A DNA stretch of 64,000 bases, taken from assembly GCF_026151205.1 (NCBI RefSeq), contig NC_087080.1, positions 6,923,096-6,987,095 on the forward strand, read 5' to 3'. Both the position numbers and the translations under genes were made by a program. A model generated the notes under the pieces. The model did not search any database. It was given only the letters and a program-made list of their open reading frames with translations, and was not told where the DNA came from. The DNA is from Bolinopsis microptera. Taxonomy: Eukaryota > Ctenophora > Tentaculata > Lobata > Bolinopsidae. How positions within the stretch are numbered: position 1 is the stretch's first letter; every line of letters begins with the position of its first letter. Below, one piece after another: positions 1 to 10,800 of the stretch.

Positions 1-1599
1 ATCAATTGCTCTAACTAGAGGCCTCTGATCTAGCTCTCACGCTTGTATTATCGCGTGCCATACCAGGCGCGCCAAATGCAACATGACATGAAACGCGAAC
101 ACAGAACGCGATGAAACAAGCGCGCGCGTGGCACGCAGTACGCGTAAACTTATATATAATAGTTATGCGAATCCTTTCTGATTATCATTTCTGTTTTTTG
201 AAATTGATGTTTTCTTGAATGAAATATTAAAGTTAATATGATTGATGATGATATGTTGAATTTGTAGGTTTATAACTTTTTTTATAACTTTCTCACGAGT
301 TGCAATATGTGCTTCGCAATTCATCGAAGATGCCATGTATATTCAAAATTGTAAATACAAATTTACTAGTATGCTGGCTTGCATTACACATTATAAGTTT
401 TATAATTTGTAATTAAAATCAATTAACACACCTTATATATACCTTATTATGATCAAGAAATGATAATTAATGATGTTTCCAAGGAAACGACCATTAACTT
501 TATTGTTTATTGTTTATTAAAAGATTCTATCCTGATAAATGTACCAATTATGAATTAGTTCACATTTTATTGACGGATGTTTCTCGCCTAAATTTCTTCG
601 AAGTAGCGCGCGCCGCTTTCTTCTCGAAATGTTGGCCCGACGGCATAAAATAAAGTATCATCACATTCAACAATACCTGAGGACCCCAGGCTATTATGTT
701 CATTAACTTAAAAATAAAGATTTGGCGGAATGACAGGCTGAGCGCGGCCCAGTAAATTCAACAATACCTGGGGACCAGGCCCAGGCTATAATGTTCATAA
801 TAGAGATTCGGTGGAATGACAGTGCATAGCAGGCTGAGCCGCTGAGCGCCGCTTGACATACGTTGCATGCCACTTTTCGCGCGCGAAGCGCGCGCCGCCG
901 AAGGCGGAAAAATAATATATTATTTATATATAATATCTCTGATATTTGGATACGAAACATGTATCAAAGCGCCGCCCAGTAAAATATTCGATATTGTATG
1001 AAAAATATATAACTATGTTCACAGTTCACACCAGCATTAATTATATTATATTATAAATCGAACGCAATTCTATTATATATATATATAACTCTAAAACTCT
1101 GGTCACAAGAGCAACTGCCTAAACGTGCAGAAGTGAAAACAAATAAATAAAATATACTAGCAGTCCTTAATACTCGTAATAAATAGATTCATTCAATGTC
1201 ATAAAACTCTTAACCATACACGTGACCAGTAAAATAATTTAATTGGTCTATAGACTACTGTATAAAATTCTCAATATATAAACTTTATTAACAATAATAA
1301 ATTAGTTAAAATAACACCAACCTTTGGTGTATAAATGAGTAAACAACCTCTATTTGTCGTAAAATATCTCTCATAATATTATAGTATATGCTATAATATC
1401 AAAACTGTTTATTAGAGTTCAGGTAACAGAATTTAACTGTAATGGCACCTCTGTAGTATTATCCGTTGTTGAGATGTAACCATTTTTTCGTCCGGTCTTG
1501 ATTAACCCGGCTCACGATACATATGCTTCGTCCGGTCTAACATTGAACCCGGCTCACTAATCATAGGGATGGTGTAGTAGTTGGAATATGACACACTGT
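1..1599. repeat. Non-coding repeat region with CpG-rich blocks
   Basis: No gene is supported here. About 1-160 is rich in CGCG words and matches, in inverted orientation, part of 44900-45065: both carry GAAACAAGCGCG followed by CACGCAGTACGC. A roughly 65-bp unit starting CAACAATACCTG is repeated at about 667-735 and 751-825, and a related GACCCCAGGCTATT word recurs near 45491. The rest is AT-rich with (AT)n runs, for example near 1070-1085. The last 120 bases belong to the 3' end of the neighbouring LINE. Confidence 0.6.
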
Positions 1600-3627
1600 T
1601 TACAGTTTTATCTCTGTTCGAAGGAATTCTTCTGCATCCCTTGTTATTTCAACCGCTAAATCAAAGAACTCGCGAAGTCTGCTCCATGATATTAACATTG
1701 AATTTCCACCATAGCCCTGGTTAAAGATGTTGTGGAATGGGTGTCTTTTGAGAAGCTCACTCATGCTGTTCCTTTTATTTAGTTTTATATCATGACAGAA
1801 GATAAGCAGGTGAAGTGAGTTTTGCTCCCCTCGTCCACATTCACACAGTGGAGAATCAAATTTGCTGCTGTTGAACCGGTGAAGAAATTCATTCATGATG
1901 TTGTTGGGGTAGAACAGACTTAGGAATAGGGTTTCAAGTTGCCTTGTTGTTTTGGGCGGAAACTTAAGCTTTGTGGTGCTCACTGTAGGTGCCTCTGTAT
2001 AACCTTCCAACTGATACTGGCTGTTTATGGAAGATTGCCAAAGCTGTTCACTGTAATGTTTCATAACCAATTTACTGTAGCTGCATCCTTTTGTTGATAA
2101 ACTGGAGAATTTCTCAAGGTCATGGTTGTTTATGATGTTTTGATCCTCCTTGGTGAAGTGTTCAGGGTGTATCGAAGATTTCCACAATAGAAACTGAAAT
2201 ACATCTTTTATCTTTCCAGTGAGTGGGCTATAACTGCCTGATTGGGTTTGGGCATCGATGAGTTTTTTCAGTGGATCCTCTATATCAGGAAATATATTTA
2301 GTTTTAGGAGGTGCTTCACCGAGTTCACTTTGTTTGATATGGTTAGTGGCAACACACCTAATATCATTTCAGCTGTGGACATTCTTACATTGAACACTGC
2401 ACCCAAAGCTGCCTTAATAGTCCTATACCAAGCACTTTCGACTTCTTTGATACTTCGATTATTGATCCAGACAGTTCCAGCGTAATGAATTCGTGAATAT
2501 ATGAGAACTTCAATTAGCCTGACGATGACATGTTGTCTGAATCCCCAGTTGCGGTTTGTATATTTGCATATTGTAGCCCACCGGCCAAGTATCTTTCTGT
2601 TAATATCCTTTGCATGATCAATGTAAGTGAGCTTCCTATCCATTATCAAGCCTAATACTTTGGTCTTTTCGACAAACAGGATCTTGTTGCTGCCAAGATG
2701 AAATGACACTGGAAGAAGCTTTGCATCGTTTTCTGCGGTACCAAATCCAATTAGTTCAGTCTTTCCAGGATCACAGTTTATTATCATTCTCCACGTTATA
2801 CTCCATTTATAGATAGCATCGCATGTCATTTGTAGGTTCAGAAGACACTGGTGTGTGGTTTCACCTCTGACTCTTAATGTTCCATCATCTGCAAACTTGT
2901 AAACCCCTATATCTGGGTTGAGAGAAAGATCTTGTGCAAGGTCATGTAAATAGAATTTAAAGAGAATTGGAGACAGTGCCGAACCTTGTGGTAGACCAAA
3001 TTCTCTACATGCTCTAATGAACCCAGTATAGTTGTTGAATATAAGGCGAACTTTTCTGTTGAACAGAAAGCTGTTTATAAGTTTCCATAAACTTCCCGAC
3101 ACTCCAAAATCCGACAATTTTTTCATGAGACCTTTTTTCCAAACACTATCAAAAGCCTTTTCAAAATCTATAAAGAGACAGATGACCGTGTATTTCTTCT
3201 GAAGATGACTACGAACATCATTATCTAGTCTGTTTAGATAGCGAACAGTGTTGCGCTTTTTAGTGAACCCTTCTTGATACTCATCACTAAGGCCCTTCAT
3301 CTTGAAATGTTCTTCTAATCTGCTGGCAATTATTTGTTCAAACACCTTACCGATATAGGATGTTATAGAAATCGGTCGATATGATCCTGCTTTGCTGTAG
3401 TCAGTTTTACCGTCTTTCTTTAGAAATATTACGTCAGCAATATCCCAAACCCAGTGGCCAGTCTCCAAGCATGAATTCAACAGTGTAAGAATACATTCAC
3501 AGGCAGTTCCTCCCAATTTCTTTAACATTACAGGGTGAAATTCAACGTTATCAAAGCTTTTTCCTGCTGTTTGATAGTTTTTGAAGAAGTGTTGAAGTTC
3601 ACCTTTTGTTATCTCACGATTTAGCAT
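1600..3627 (-). CDS. Non-LTR retrotransposon reverse transcriptase (no endonuclease)
   Basis: An open frame of 675 codons. It begins just before the RT domain, with the fingers signature SYRPISITSYIGKVFEQII. Next come palm motif A (FIDFEKAFDSVW), motif B (GLPQGSALSPILF) and the catalytic FADD box (KFADDGTLRV), where FADD replaces the commoner YADD. The C-terminal part holds a Cys/His knuckle (CECGRGEQNSLHLLIFCH) typical of CR1/Jockey-like ORF2 tails. All catalytic aspartates are visible and there is no internal stop, but full-length proteins of this group carry an N-terminal endonuclease that is missing here. It overlaps the end of ORF1 by 14 nt in another frame. Confidence 0.85.
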   Translation of the reverse strand: MLNREITKGELQHFFKNYQTAGKSFDNVEFHPVMLKKLGGTACECILTLLNSCLETGHWVWDIADVIFLKKDGKTDYSKAGSYRPISITSYIGKVFEQIIASRLEEHFKMKGLSDEYQEGFTKKRNTVRYLNRLDNDVRSHLQKKYTVICLFIDFEKAFDSVWKKGLMKKLSDFGVSGSLWKLINSFLFNRKVRLIFNNYTGFIRACREFGLPQGSALSPILFKFYLHDLAQDLSLNPDIGVYKFADDGTLRVRGETTHQCLLNLQMTCDAIYKWSITWRMIINCDPGKTELIGFGTAENDAKLLPVSFHLGSNKILFVEKTKVLGLIMDRKLTYIDHAKDINRKILGRWATICKYTNRNWGFRQHVIVRLIEVLIYSRIHYAGTVWINNRSIKEVESAWYRTIKAALGAVFNVRMSTAEMILGVLPLTISNKVNSVKHLLKLNIFPDIEDPLKKLIDAQTQSGSYSPLTGKIKDVFQFLLWKSSIHPEHFTKEDQNIINNHDLEKFSSLSTKGCSYSKLVMKHYSEQLWQSSINSQYQLEGYTEAPTVSTTKLKFPPKTTRQLETLFLSLFYPNNIMNEFLHRFNSSKFDSPLCECGRGEQNSLHLLIFCHDIKLNKRNSMSELLKRHPFHNIFNQGYGGNSMLISWSRLREFFDLAVEITRDAEEFLRTEIKL

Positions 3628-4468
3628 TCATGGGCTTCCGTACCAGTAGAGTTCTTTTGTTCCTTTCTTCTGTTTCCTCAACTTTCACAGCTTTGTTTTG
3701 TGTAGAGAGCTGTTTAACAAGTTGGTTTGTAGCCTTGTTAATATGCGACTTATTACCAGTAAGAGCAGAGGAATAGCTTTTTAAATCACCGATTTTGTCG
3801 ATTTTGTCTGAGTGTTCTTCCACTTTGGTTGTCATACTTGTGACTTTTCGGTGAATACGCCTAAGCTGTGTAGCAACATCATTCATGGCATGGTTACAAT
3901 TGGGACAAAATGTTTTGATATAGCTAGGAGAATCTTTGAGTTCATCATAAAGCTTAGCACTTATAGGGTGATCGTTGCAACTGTTATGAAAAAAGTTTTC
4001 ACAGCCACTACAATGCAATCCAAACCCAGTATCTGTTGGAACCCTGTTCTTGGGTTAATTAAATAACAAATAATACTCAATTATTATAAATACAAATTAG
4101 ATGAATAAAGAGGTTATACAAAATCTTGTGTCATTTAAGTAACCTTGTTGGCCATTGCGGTCATCTGTAACTTCACCTGCGCATACAACACATGGGTATC
4201 GTAAAGTTTTTTTACCATCTGCATTGGGGAAAATACCACTAACCGCATCATCATCAGTTTCAAAGTCAATAAAGTTCCCATTTCTGTCAAACTTTCCCAA
4301 TATTGCACCATTCTCATAACCTGACAGATGTCTGCCAAAGATAGCGCTGCAACGAAGGAGCTCGAGCCGTCCATCTTCGTCGTAGGCACTTGGTGCTTTC
4401 AGGTGCAGTTTCTTTAGTATCAGGTTAATCTGAGGGATAGATAAATCAGATAAAGGTGTTGAGCTCAT
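3614..4468 (-). CDS. LINE ORF1 with PHD finger, split by a 111-nt intron-like insert
   Basis: The first part (4468-4144) encodes an acidic N-terminus with a short helix-rich segment and the first PHD cysteine pair (CVVC). The second part (4032-3614) encodes the rest of the finger (CSGC, then H-x2-C, then CPNC), a probable coiled coil (RRIHRKVTSMTTKVEEHSDK) and a truncated tail. Between them, 4143-4033 starts with GT and ends with CAG on the minus strand. Joining the flanks keeps the frame and gives a complete C4HC3 finger with normal spacing, 248 codons in all. It may be a real intron or a lucky insertion. ORF1 proteins of this group bind LINE RNA; the PHD role is unclear. Confidence 0.7.
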
Positions 4469-4896
4469 GATAGCTCAAAGCGAAGACTGGAACATCATTT
4501 CCAGCTCCCAGACAATCCCTCAACCCCCAATTACACCCAAACACTCGCCTTACATTGGGGTGTACTGAAAAATCGATTGAATTCAGAATTTTTATCATGA
4601 TACACATTTCTGCATCATTATTTATATTGGTAGCAATGAATTGTGCTCTGCCAATTGCAACACTTAAAATTTGATTGTGCTCTGCCAATTGCATCACTTG
4701 ATTTAATTGAATGTATTATATATACTGTTTGACACACTTTATAATCTTATCAAGGGTATTGATTTATTAATCATTTTTTTGTACACATAATTTGTAATTT
4801 GTTTAGCATTTACATTTCTTTATAATATGATGACAACCATAACGACACCACACTTGTAGATCAATTTATAACAATCTATTCCAGTTGGTGTAAGCT

Positions 4897-7800
4897 ATGT
4901 CTGAGCCCGTAAAGAGACCAACTGCTGGAGAAACAGAGGAGGATCTGTTAAAACTGCAAGCACAATTCATGAAGAAAAAACAAGGTCAAATTAAAAAAGA
5001 TGTGGTGGACGTTGACCAAGGAATGATGGACTCTGAACCAGGCCTGGTCAATCGAAAAAGGAAAATAAGCAAAGAGGTACAATAAATTACCCATAAAATG
5101 ATTGCGTATTATGATCTTGAAGTAAGAAAGTTACACAAATTTGGGGGTGAACCATAGCATCAGCTAAGTTCGAGAATTAAAAAGCATCAAAGAGGTATGG
5201 ATGTTAGCGAATTTCCATTCAGTGCCAAGCAACACTTTAATTGAAAGTAACCAAGAAATTTCCCCCTAGCCCTACTCAGATGATAGCGATGTGTATAAAA
5301 CCCTAGATGAACATGATACTGATTTGGAATCCATCCTGACTAATATATGTGAGCTCGATGTACGTGCTCACAGCATCACCACTCCCTCTGCTACCGAACA
5401 TGGATTTCCTTGTGTCAAGGACCATCAAATAACTAATGATTCCAAGATGGCAAGTGGTGGTAAAAAGAAGAGCCTGTTCGCCATGCAGTTTGATAAGAAA
5501 CACAACTATGTACCAAGAGAAAGGAAGCCTGAGAGCGCAAAGCCTAGACATATTGGGGAATGTAGGCAAGTTAAAGTACAATACATAATGTTGATGTATG
5601 CCTGTATGAAACTATTAAGTTCCAATCTGAACTACTATTGTACCATTGTTGTAACTGTATTTTTGAATTATTGTAAACCACTATAAAGCTATAATAAGTT
5701 GAATTTTCTAATCATCGCAATATGTAGAACATTTCTAGTTTAGTACAACTTGAGTTACTGTCTTTGAACAACCCATAATGTCATGTTATCTTCAGTTCGT
5801 TTTTGGAAAATGTGTTACCAGCAGAGCGCATGGCCATAGAGGAACAAACTAATAAAATATTCAACAAAATGAGTGAAGTTGAAAAGCAGCGGGAAGCAGA
5901 GAAAATATTTAAAAACATGGGTCAGTTCCTGGAATTCTAGTCATGTTTCAGCTTCCTGAAATCGTGGTTTTAAATACTCAGAGTTTGTCATGGTTTAGCC
6001 AATTCCTTGTGGTTAGTTCTTTGTTTATTATGCATAATAAATGATATCCCCTCCTCAGACCCAAAGTTAGTAGAATTTCTTAAAAAGCGGAAAAGAGAAG
6101 CACAAGAGAAGAAAGAAGCTGAAAAAAGAGAGAAGGCATCTAAAATCTCTGAACAGATTGCTGCAGATGCAATGGATGCTACAGATACTGGTTTTAATTC
6201 ACAATGCTCTAGTGATAATGTGAGTATATTTTCAATATTTCTTGATGGAAGTTCATTGCACTTGGGCAGTATCGAATAATGAATTTTCATCGACCAGATT
6301 GTTACACAAATTTTCTTGTACACATTTCTGTCTTATGCCCCAATCAGACCTTGTTACAACTCTACAGCTTAAATGACTTGATTTGTTAATAAATTCTAAT
6401 GCAATGGTTTAAAAGTTACCCCACATAACACATTTCTCTAATCTTAATAAAAATTTACCCCTCAGGATTTTCTGAACCCTAGCAAACAGAAGGTGGTTAT
6501 AGAGGGGAAGGAGGTAGAGATTCCCTTGTATGTCAGTCCAGGACACCGAACTAACATGGGCACTCTTGAAGCTGAAAAACTACAGTGGATGAGTGACATT
6601 CCTCAAACTAAACCTGTCACGGCGATGGAGGTTTTTAAATTGCTGAATACCTGCTGAACAAAACTTCACAAGATAAATCATACTATATTATGTTGTTTGT
6701 TTCTTGAAAAGACTTAAATATTTCTGTTTGAAGATAATAGACACTCAACCGATTCAACCGATTCTTATTGAATCTAGTCAGTGGATTTTCAGTAGTACTT
6801 TATCTCAGAAAGACAAGGAGGACACACAGAAAGATAAGGAAGACACACAAGTAAGATTTGACTTTGACGGCAAGATTGTGCCTCGAGGAACTGACATACA
6901 TCTTGATAAAGGTACAGTAAAAACCTTTTCACTGTTTGAGTTATAATACGTCTCCATAATATATTATGAATCTGATTACTATAATAAATCCTTGGCATTT
7001 GCAACCTTAGACCTAGTTTGCATTGGAGTTGGGAGTATCCTCACTTATATGACGTGGTACACTCCAAGCTGGGAGTACCCTCACTAATATGACGTGGTAC
7101 ACTCCAAGCTGGGAGTACCCTCACTAATATGAAGTGGTACACTCCAAGCTGGGAGTACCCTCACTAATATGAAGTGGTACACTCCAAGCTGGGAGTACCC
7201 TCACTAATATAACGTGGTACACTCCAAGCTGGGAGTACCCTCACTAATATGACGTGGTACACTCCAAGCTGGGAGTACCCTCACTAATATGACGTGGTAC
7301 ACTCCAAGCTGGGAGTACCCTCACTAATATAACGTGGTACACTCCAAGCTGGGAGTACCCTCACTAATATGACGTGGTACACTCCAAGCTGGGAGTACCC
7401 TCACTAATATGAAGTGGTACACTCCAAGCTGGGAGTACCCTCACTAATATGACGTGGTACACTCCAAGCTGGGAGTACCCTCACTAATATGAAGTGGTAC
7501 ACTCCAAGCTGGGAGTACCCTCACTAATATGACGTGGTACACTCCAAGCTGGGAGTACCCTCACTAATATAACGTGGTACACTCCAAGCTGGGAGTACCC
7601 TCACTAATATAACGTGGTACACTCCAAGCTGGGAGTACCCTCACTAATATAACGTGGTACACTTTAAGTTATAAACACGTTATCAGGTCTACACCACCAT
7701 GGGGAGGAGCCATCTCAAGCTGGTTACACACTGGACGAGCTCTTCATCCTATCACGTAGCGTGGTTAGTTCCCCAGTAGCATGGTATGTTTCCCAGCTCT

Positions 7801-10800
7801 TTTTAAACCGAAAGTTACTTCTGTACAATAGACAGGATTACACGTCATACATATCCCCGATACCTGAATTACACCGGTATAAATTTAACGGGCTGTGTTT
7901 TACTGAGATTAATCAGTTCACATAATAATAACGCACATCGCTCAATAAATTCCAAAGAATTTCAATTAAAAATGAGATATCTTTGGATAATATTTTAACA
8001 GTAACCGGTAACCCACATTCCACAGGTGTTGAGACAGAGACAGATAGCAATGGAGACCCTGGTTCACATTACACAAAGAGCAAGACACGCTCTGTATACC
8101 GGCTACGTGAAACAGCCTATGTTACAGCTTCTTCTTGATTCTGGTAATTCTTCTTATACATCACTTTAAATCTTAGAAGTTAGTGCAGATTTTGTACATT
8201 CTGATAGTTGTTTTAATTTAAGCAAGGCTTATAACAAATTTACAGTACATTATACATATCTTTGGGTAAAACGGGTACTATTACACAAGGGCCAGGGGTG
8301 AGCGGAATGATCTAAAATGGCATAAAATCGACATTAATTACATATCTTACGGGTATTTGCCTCACAGAATGGCCAAAAAAAAGGAAGGTCTCTCAAAGTC
8401 ACGAAACACACTTTATTCCAGTTTTTATCTCATAAGAAGCTAAGTTGACACTCATATTTTTCTTCCCGGGGGTTCATTTAATCTCATAACCATTTTTTCT
8501 TTGAGAAAAATTGGCCGGAAAATCTTCCTCCAAAAAAACATGCCTCACAGAATGGCCAAATCTGAATTTCTATAATTTTGTTGATGGAGATACTTTTTAA
8601 ATTTCTATCACCACACGTTCTTAGAAAACCTATTAAGGAATGGGGTAATAACCTAAAACTCACGAAAAAACTGAGCTGTGAAAAATTATTTCACAAAAAA
8701 GAAAAAATGCCTGACAAAATGGCAAAAAAAAAAAGAAAACGAGAAAATTTTATTTTTCTAAAACCTTTGGCTCTTGTTTCAGGCATGCTGCTGGTATTAA
8801 TATGCCTTGTTAACACCCCCATATAGGTGAAATTTTTTAGAACTGGATAAAAAGGGCATAATTTCCTAAACCAAAAATGGCCATTTTGTGTGGCGTTGTT
8901 CATATTCCCTGATTTCATGATTTATAACCTTCATTCGGCTGTAAAAACACTCCATCTGGGGTGATATTGTATGATAAATAGCTTGTGAATACTTTAGACT
9001 TATGGTTTCATTGAATAAAAGGAGTTTTAAATTTTGGCCATTTTGTGAGGCATATTTTGGCCATTTTGTGAGGCGTTTAGCCATTTTAACATTTTGTTTC
9101 TTCCTAAATTGAACAATGTTCGTTTTGTTTGATGAATACTATTCTTTAAACATCTTCTGTCATACTGGTGCCAGAAGTTCTCACCAAAATGCAAACTTAG
9201 TTCAAAAATTTGAAAACAAATTTTGTGAGGCATATTTTGGCCATTTTGTGAGGCGTGTAGCCATTTTAGCATTTTTTTCTTCCTATATTGAACAATTTTC
9301 GTTTTGTTTGATGAATACTATTCTTTGAACATCTTCTGTCATACTGGTGCCAGAAGTTCTCACCAAAATGTAAACTTAGTTCAAAAATTTGAAAACAAAT
9401 TTTTCAGTGCTCAAAATTTCTACATAAACAGTCATATTTATGCCAGAAAATGTGGTCGTAGTTAATGATTTCACCACAGGAAGTGTTGCCAGAAGACTTT
9501 TGTTTCATATGGTATCCACAAAACCTACCAGTCTTTTATAAAAAATTAGTTACAAAAACATTTACAAATTTGGCCATTCTGTGAGGCTAGCCATTCTGTG
9601 AGGCATTTACCCGTACCTTATACTTTTGCTTTCGGTATATTATTATGGTTTTACAATGTACATGTGAGATAACGAGAACTGCATAAAACTAAACACTGTT
9701 ACACACTATCACACCAACTGTTACACTATCACACCAACTGTTACACACTATCACACCAACTGTTACACACTATCACACCAACTGTTACACACTATCACAC
9801 CAACTGTTACACACTATCACACCAACTGTTACACACTATCACACCAACTGTTACACACTATCACACCAACTGTTACACACTATCACACCAACTGTTACAC
9901 ACTAATACACCAACTGTTACACACTATCACACCAACCGTTACACACTATCACACCAACTGTTACACACTATCACACCAACTGTTACACACTAATACACCA
10001 ACTGTTACACACTATCACACCAACTGTTACACACTAATACACCAACTGTTACACACTATCACACCAACCGTTACACACTATCACACCATGACCAACTGTT
10101 ACACACTATCACACCAACTGTTACACACTATCACACAAACTGTTACACACTATCACACAAACTGTTACACACTATCACACCAACTATCACACCAACTGTT
10201 AAACTACCCAGGTATTGTACAATTGTACAGACATGCTATAGACACCACTGATTACGAGTTAGCGCTCCAGGGCTTGTCTGCTCTCCTCCTCTCCCCTACT
10301 GAGATATTCATACAGGTACTGTTATCTGTACTGAAATATCTGTAGCAGCATATACGGCACAAGTCGGCACCCAACGTTCTAGTTGAAGGCTGGAATTTCT
10401 AAAAGCTATTATAACTCAAACTGAACACCAATAACTCAAACTGAACACCAATAGTCAACCATTCAAGACACCTTTTTAATAAGATATTTTCATTCAGGAC
10501 GAAGTGTTCCCAGATCTGAGTATCTACACGTTACAGCCAGATACTCCCATCACAAAAGACATGGACCACGATACGGTACTTGCGAATGACGTTGTGAGAC
10601 TCCTTGTAGATAGCCAGGTTAGCAATTTGTTTACACTCGGCCACGCCTTAAATTATAAATATGCCATTATTATTGAACTTCCGATTCTGGGAATGACGTG
10701 ACAATATCGGTCATATTATGATAGCCGCGAAGGTAGCAGAATTTAAAATTTGGGCGTGGTGACCTGCAATGAAGTACATAGTTGAAGATTGTATTTCAAC

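Larger units (their letters stand above)
1480..4470 (-). mobile_element. Internally deleted CR1/Jockey-group LINE
   Basis: Reading on the minus strand, this non-LTR retrotransposon has ORF1 with a PHD finger (4468 to 3614), then a reverse transcriptase ORF (3627 to 1600). It ends in a 3' untranslated part in which a short unit containing GACCGGACGAA occurs twice (about 1485-1515 and 1525-1560). The apurinic endonuclease domain normally N-terminal to the RT is absent. ORF1 runs almost straight into the segment just before the RT fingers, so ORF1's C-terminus and ORF2's N-terminus look deleted. Without an endonuclease the copy is probably immobile. Boundaries are approximate. Confidence 0.75.

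Noticed and set aside
703-960. 85-codon minus-strand frame in the CpG-rich repeat region
   Set aside because: No domain, and it lies in repeated sequence.
7031-7670. CRISPR-like regular 40-bp repeats
   Set aside because: The units are head to tail without spacers in a eukaryotic intron; this is a minisatellite.
8025-8160. RPAP1 exon 8 read directly after exon 6
   Set aside because: That join gives the wrong frame and a stop; exon 7 at 7687-7760 restores the frame and supplies the conserved HHHGEE...AGYT block.
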